NCBI GenBank assembly: GCA_023230245.1
Contig: JALNXT010000068.1
Span: forward strand, 1-7,389
Origin: Candidatus Cloacimonadota bacterium
GTDB taxonomy: Bacteria; Cloacimonadota; Cloacimonadia; Cloacimonadales; Cloacimonadaceae
Direction: 5' to 3'
DNA length: 7,389 bases
In this document: piece by piece, positions 6,701 to 7,389 of the stretch
Numbering within the stretch: position 1 is the first letter of the stretch
How the letters are laid out: every line of letters starts with the position of its first letter
Program-made: the position numbers and the translations under genes
Notes under the pieces: model-generated
Seen by the model: only the letters and a program-made list of their open reading frames with translations
The model's database searches: none
Told to the model about the DNA's origin: nothing

Positions 6701-7389
6701 CTACTACCATGCCAGATTTGTCAGTAGGTTGGATTCCCTCAACAGAGCTTACACCAGTGTTCGATGGAACCCTAAGCTTCCCCAGTGGACTGAATACGAT
6801 TACTATAGATTTCCCCGTGCCATTCTTGTATATTAACGGAGAAAACCTGGTAATAATGTTTAACCGTCCTATGGATACAGGCTGGTTCAGCGGTACTAAT
6901 TTCAAATGCCAAACTGTGGGTAGCAACCGTGCACGTAACATCTATAGCGATACCGTAACAGCAGACCCCGCTACTATCACTGGTGGCACCCTCACCGGTC
7001 AATTCCCCAAGATATCATTCTCGGTTATCCCCGGCGGAGTGGGGCACATCAACGGTATCGTGCTTGGCGAAGGTAACCAACCCTTACAAGGTGTGGCGGT
7101 ACAGATTGCCAATACTACTTACAGTGCAACAACGAATGCAGATGGTTACTACCAGATTCATAACATTCTACCCAATACCTACAGTCTCAGCTTCAGTAAG
7201 TATGGCTACGTTAGCCAAACCCAAACCTTTACCCTGGAAGAAGATGAAACTGAAGTAATCAACCTTACCCTTGTCCCCATGGCTTCTGTTAGCCTCAGTG
7301 GCACTATTCTTGCCAGTGATACCGCTGCCGGATTAGGAAACGTTACCATCCAGTTCAGCGGATATCAGAGCTATACAGCTACTACATTA
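646..7389 (+). CDS. Giant secreted modular surface protein, partial (3' end outside window)
   Basis: An uninterrupted frame of 2248 codons runs off the window end. Residues 1-23 are a signal peptide. Modules in order, by residue: A1 27-204 ('VTIGDG' module), B1 208-310 (Hydin/choice-of-anchor-D-like), C1 313-470 (cleaved-adhesin/choice-of-anchor-J-like), D1 474-580 (CARDB-like), A2 584-760, FN3-like 765-853, CUB 859-976, D2 980-1086, A3 1090-1262, B2 1266-1389, C2 1392-1549, D3 1553-1659, A4 1663-1835, B3 1841-1951, A5 1955-2127, a carboxypeptidase-regulatory-like domain 2133-2211, and the start of a second from 2215. A modules share an [RYE]-x-x-L-[YI]-Y-like stretch after VTIGDG and a later G-x-N-L-[VM] strand. 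No protease, glycosidase or other catalytic motif is visible. Such domain strings are typical of exported adhesins and of surface enzymes whose catalytic part lies elsewhere in the chain; I infer adhesion or surface binding. No neighbouring gene is visible, so operon context is unknown. A C-terminal type IX sorting domain is possible but unseen. Domain family names are from motif recognition, not a search. Confidence 0.95.
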   Translation, partial: MKKTLLLTVFLVLLMGMMSSLFAQNIVTIGDGTTTNTTTGAPAPYGTWYKAFRQQLLYKASDFTAAGATPGLISALSFNVQALDTCSPMLNYTIRLKATTQEALTTTFELGDYTTVWHSDEFMPTLDWNLHTLTTPFLWDGTSNLLVDISTDVMGAISHNALVYYTATAYNSSLRFQSDSANGSTGITGTTAMNRSNIRFLMSPPSPDPLFMVSPTAKNFGDVVLGFTPNQNFTIFNSGGGTLTINSISISGSNFFSLTNLPTLPAQLVMGSPATFKVVYAPTAAGDHTATVTITDNLRQTHTIALSGHGVDTTIYDLSYAQAFDEVAIPALPLGWSSIYQANVTTGYVRTVTTTPQSAPNCVTIYNSNDAAAIAMLIAPPLSTALAANTLRVKFYGKGSTSYAIKIGVMTNPTDPATFVEIQTITLTSAWAQYSVPLTTYTGTGKFIAFKHANNSTSQTIYVDDVSLELIAANDLAAVNVVGNSTPSMNNPTVYTVNVFNNGTASQSTYSVKLYNAAGTELATAAGTTVAAGATVGIPLTWTPTAEGAAVIYGKVILAGDINAANNQTPNLNITVLPAGILSVTIGDGTALQRFPLGSFYGYERSAALYTAAEIGAQNTRISTVSWYSSIATTAEVPTKVYMKSVSAATLTTDNWANMIIGATLLYDSTLSGTMAGDWNVFPLTSNFDVDQGSNLMILVERNFGGSGSSTAGGSTAGGGIYSTPVPGTHLTWNADSNPPTTTGTVAANRPNISITYTTYTVDTPPNPAIIGSPANGATNVMTSATLNWGSGGGAPAGYKLYFGTTNPPPFIQNITMAPYTPTLSLNTQYFWKIIPFNASGDAANCPVWSFTTGGPVVVMTNGQQAIPDGMTYSFYDSGGADGQYQNSENYTFTFTATNPVSIIHAMFTAFDTESGYDFLKIYNGANTSAPQIGPTTGYNGLTLPAEIIGSNAMTFVFTSDSSGLRDGWMAAVSAVNLAHDLGVQSISGNYTPSVGAPTTYSVAIKNNGANSESNYTVKLMNSANQELVSIPGTIIAPQEIINFNIIWTPTVEGPAVIYAKVVLPDDGIPTNNQTPNLNITVMPAGVISVTIGDGSTNALMPLDMFYKSSMYQTLYYPDEIGMIGNILSVSIYNNFLTTSLVDKPTKIWMGTTTQTDLSAGWIPGSEMTLVFDGTMTYPGGENTIIFPLSTIFPYSGGNLVVMWNRPLDTAYFSSSDYFKCQIVGTNRAREIHDDTTEYDPNNMTGGTLTGTFPKTSLIMTPMTGDPLFMVNPATKDFGTVLINTTNHQSFSVVNAGGGSLTINSVTISGSPMYSLQNVPTLPVSLNTGQTMVFTGRYSPTAEGTTTATITITDNLARSYEIKVNPAASRENRGSESRVAHTVALSGNCIDTTINALPYAQAFDAVTAPALPPDWSSIYQSTETTGYVKTVTTTPQSAPNCVAMYSYSETAAIAMLIAPPFSAAIATNSTRVKFYAKGSATYTIIVGVMSSPTDATTFVPVQTVTLTSAWAQYSVPLTTYAGTGKHVAFKHGCTSTYQTIYIDDVNLEIIAPNDLAAISVVGNSTPSMDSATVYTVNVFNNGTSSQNAYSVKLYNAAGIELATAAGTTIAAGTTVGIPLTWTPTAEGPVVLYGKVILAGDINAANDQTPNLNITVMPAGILSVTIGDGSTTARMPIDMYYNNSIYQTLYYPDEMGMIGNILSLSLYNNFFTTTLVDKPTKIWMGTTALADLSGGWIPSSQMTLVFDGTMTYPGGENTITFPLSTMFPYTGGNLVVMWNRPMDTAWYSSMDYFKCQVVGTNRARNAYSDSTPYDPNAMSEGTLTGTFPKTTLVMTPMTGEPVFGVTPATYNYVDVTLGGTKIQNFTVRNVGGGSLGINSVNIAGSTYFSITGAPTLPASLATGETLTIGVTYSPGALGTHTATLTINDNLATNRSNSTRDRIAHTVALSGTCINDVIVGDGSQDARMPLDFLYNNSLYETLIYPNEMSGFTGQITGIKLFNNFSASTSLVDKPIKIWIGTTTMPDLSVGWIPSTELTPVFDGTLSFPSGLNTITIDFPVPFLYINGENLVIMFNRPMDTGWFSGTNFKCQTVGSNRARNIYSDTVTADPATITGGTLTGQFPKISFSVIPGGVGHINGIVLGEGNQPLQGVAVQIANTTYSATTNADGYYQIHNILPNTYSLSFSKYGYVSQTQTFTLEEDETEVINLTLVPMASVSLSGTILASDTAAGLGNVTIQFSGYQSYTATTL
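1582..2412 (+). repeat. Internal duplication copy 1: C1-D1 modules
   Basis: This is the first copy of a segment repeated at 4819-5649 with a constant 3237-base offset and no net insertion or deletion. C1 (1582-2055) looks like a cleaved-adhesin/choice-of-anchor-J domain: it has an AQAFDE start, LPLGWSS, a LIAPPL strand, RVKFYGKG, and a terminal IYVDDVSLE. D1 (2065-2385) is CARDB-like: NDLAAV, a Y-T-V-N-V-F-N-N-G strand, W-T-P-T-A-E-G, and a terminal NLNITV. It runs directly into the next VTIGDG. In a sample (2221-2280 against 5458-5517) I count 7 differences in 60 bases, 5 of them synonymous. Confidence 0.85.
2938..3204 (+). other. Fibronectin type III/Ig-like domain
   Basis: It starts at PPNPAIIGSPANGATNV, continues with LNWGSGGGAPAGYKLYFGT and an N-T-Q-Y-F-W-K-I-I-P-F-N strand, and ends CPVWSFTTGG. 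This is the usual look of bacterial FN3/Ig-like domains in secreted proteins: W in strand B, Y-x-L-Y-F-G in strand C, Y-x-W-x-I/V-x-P in strand F and W-S-F-T-T at the end. It occurs once in the window and sits just before the CUB domain. Confidence 0.7.
3220..3573 (+). other. CUB-like domain
   Basis: The stretch has YDSGGADGQYQNSENYTFTF, then FDTESGYDFLKIYNG, and FVFTSDSSGLRDGWMAAV. The D-x-L-x-I-Y-N-G motif (3397-3420) and the F-x-S-D-x-S ... G-W-x-A ending are hallmarks of CUB domains. Acidic residues in the FDTESGYD and SD positions would suit calcium binding, as known for many CUB domains. Cysteines typical of animal CUBs are absent, as is common in bacteria. CUB domains bind proteins or glycans, so this unduplicated domain is the best candidate here for a specific binding site. 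Confidence 0.82.
3913..4431 (+). repeat. 'VTIGDG' module A3 (duplicated as A4)
   Basis: It is about 173 residues, starts VTIGDGSTNALMPLDM, and contains YQTLYYPDEIG, DKPTKIWMGTT, a FDGTMTYPGGENTI strand, GGNLVVMWNRPLDTA and FKCQIVGTNRARE, ending LTGTFPKTS. It aligns with A4 (5632-6150) at a constant 1719-base offset. In the sample 4141-4200 against 5860-5919 I count 6 differences, 5 of them synonymous third-base changes. A1 (724-1257) and A2 (2395-2925) are more distant members with the same L-Y-x-A-x-E/D core. I do not know an established family name for it. Confidence 0.85.
4819..5649 (+). repeat. Internal duplication copy 2: C2-D3 modules
   Basis: Second copy of the segment at 1582-2412. 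C2 (4819-5292) keeps YAQAFDA, LPPDWSSIY, TTTPQSAPNCV, LTSAWAQYSVPLTTY and IYIDDV; D3 (5302-5622) keeps NDLAA, YTVNVFNNGT and LTWTPTAEG. D3 is much closer to D1 than to the intervening D2 (3583-3903). In contrast, the A4 module that follows is close to A3, which follows D2. Similarity to copy 1 drops just after the TIGDG at 5638-5649. Confidence 0.85.
5632..6150 (+). repeat. 'VTIGDG' module A4
   Basis: Near-copy of A3 without net indels: MPIDMYYNNSIYQTLYYPDE, DKPTKIWMGTT, GWIPSSQMTLVFDGTMTYP, GGNLVVMWNRPMDTAWYSS, FKCQVVGTNRARN and LTGTFPKTT. It is followed by B3 (6166-6498). The substitutions counted against A3 are mainly synonymous, which indicates that protein sequence has been conserved since duplication. 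Confidence 0.85.
6508..7026 (+). repeat. 'VTIGDG' module A5
   Basis: Third close relative of A3/A4. The start is altered to VIVGDGSQDARMPLDFLYNN, then YETLIYPNEM, VDKPIKIWIGTT, SVGWIPSTELTPVFDGTLSF, NLVIMFNRPMDTGWFSGTN, FKCQTVGSNRARNIYSD and LTGQFPKIS. It is two codons longer than A4 in its first half. It comes directly after B3 without a C-D pair and leads into the carboxypeptidase-regulatory-like domains, so it ends the A-x-x-D pattern. Confidence 0.8.
7042..7389 (+). other. Carboxypeptidase-regulatory-like domains (one complete, one cut by window end)
   Basis: The first (7042-7278) has GHINGIVLGEGNQPLQGVAV, then TTNADGYYQIHNILPNTYSL and FSKYGYVSQTQTFTL. This is the usual G-x-V ... P-L-x-G-V ... 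T-x-x-D-G-x-Y ... L-x-x-x-x-Y ... G-Y pattern of this small prealbumin-like beta-sandwich. The second begins near 7288 with VSLSGTI and GLGNVTIQFSGYQSYTA and is cut off by the window end. These domains often act as stalks or as modules bridging to C-terminal sorting or cell-surface domains. Confidence 0.8.

Overview
The window holds a roughly 645-base non-coding, repeat-rich leader followed by one very large open reading frame on the + strand. The frame starts at 646 and is still open at the last base (2248 codons, no stop). It encodes a secreted, multi-domain, beta-sandwich-rich surface or extracellular protein. I see no RNA gene, transposase, CRISPR array or second credible protein gene.

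Organism: the signal peptide, the clear AAGGAG ribosome binding site and the domain style fit a Gram-negative bacterium that makes giant secreted proteins. The domains are 'VTIGDG' modules, Hydin/choice-of-anchor-D-like domains, cleaved-adhesin/choice-of-anchor-J domains, CARDB-like domains, a CUB domain and carboxypeptidase-regulatory-like domains. From memory of such proteins, Candidatus Cloacimonadota (WWE1) is my first guess and Bacteroidota or a related FCB-group lineage the second. This is inference from style; no marker gene is present.

Layout of the leader (1-645): polypyrimidine tandem repeats (about 31-106); four 16-base palindromes with covarying arms (113-198) enclosed by a 5-base-pair inverted repeat (108-112 with 199-203); a 45-base tandem repeat in three full copies plus a stub (198-345); a long near-perfect hairpin (357-409); then an AT-rich stretch with a possible weak promoter and the ribosome binding site (633-638).

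Layout of the gene (646-7389): signal peptide, then A1-B1-C1-D1 / A2-FN3-CUB-D2 / A3-B2-C2-D3 / A4-B3 / A5, then one complete and one partial carboxypeptidase-regulatory-like domain. A is the 'VTIGDG' module, B is Hydin/choice-of-anchor-D-like, C is cleaved-adhesin/choice-of-anchor-J-like and D is CARDB-like. The underlying plan is an A-x-x-D supermodule used several times. The second block carries FN3-CUB where the others carry B-C, and the fourth block is cut short after B. C1-D1 and C2-D3 align at a constant offset of 3237 bases, and A3 and A4 at a constant offset of 1719 bases, so the gene grew by internal duplication and shuffling. No catalytic domain is visible, so adhesion, surface display or substrate binding is the likeliest role. 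The C-terminus, where a type IX secretion sorting domain might lie, is outside the window.
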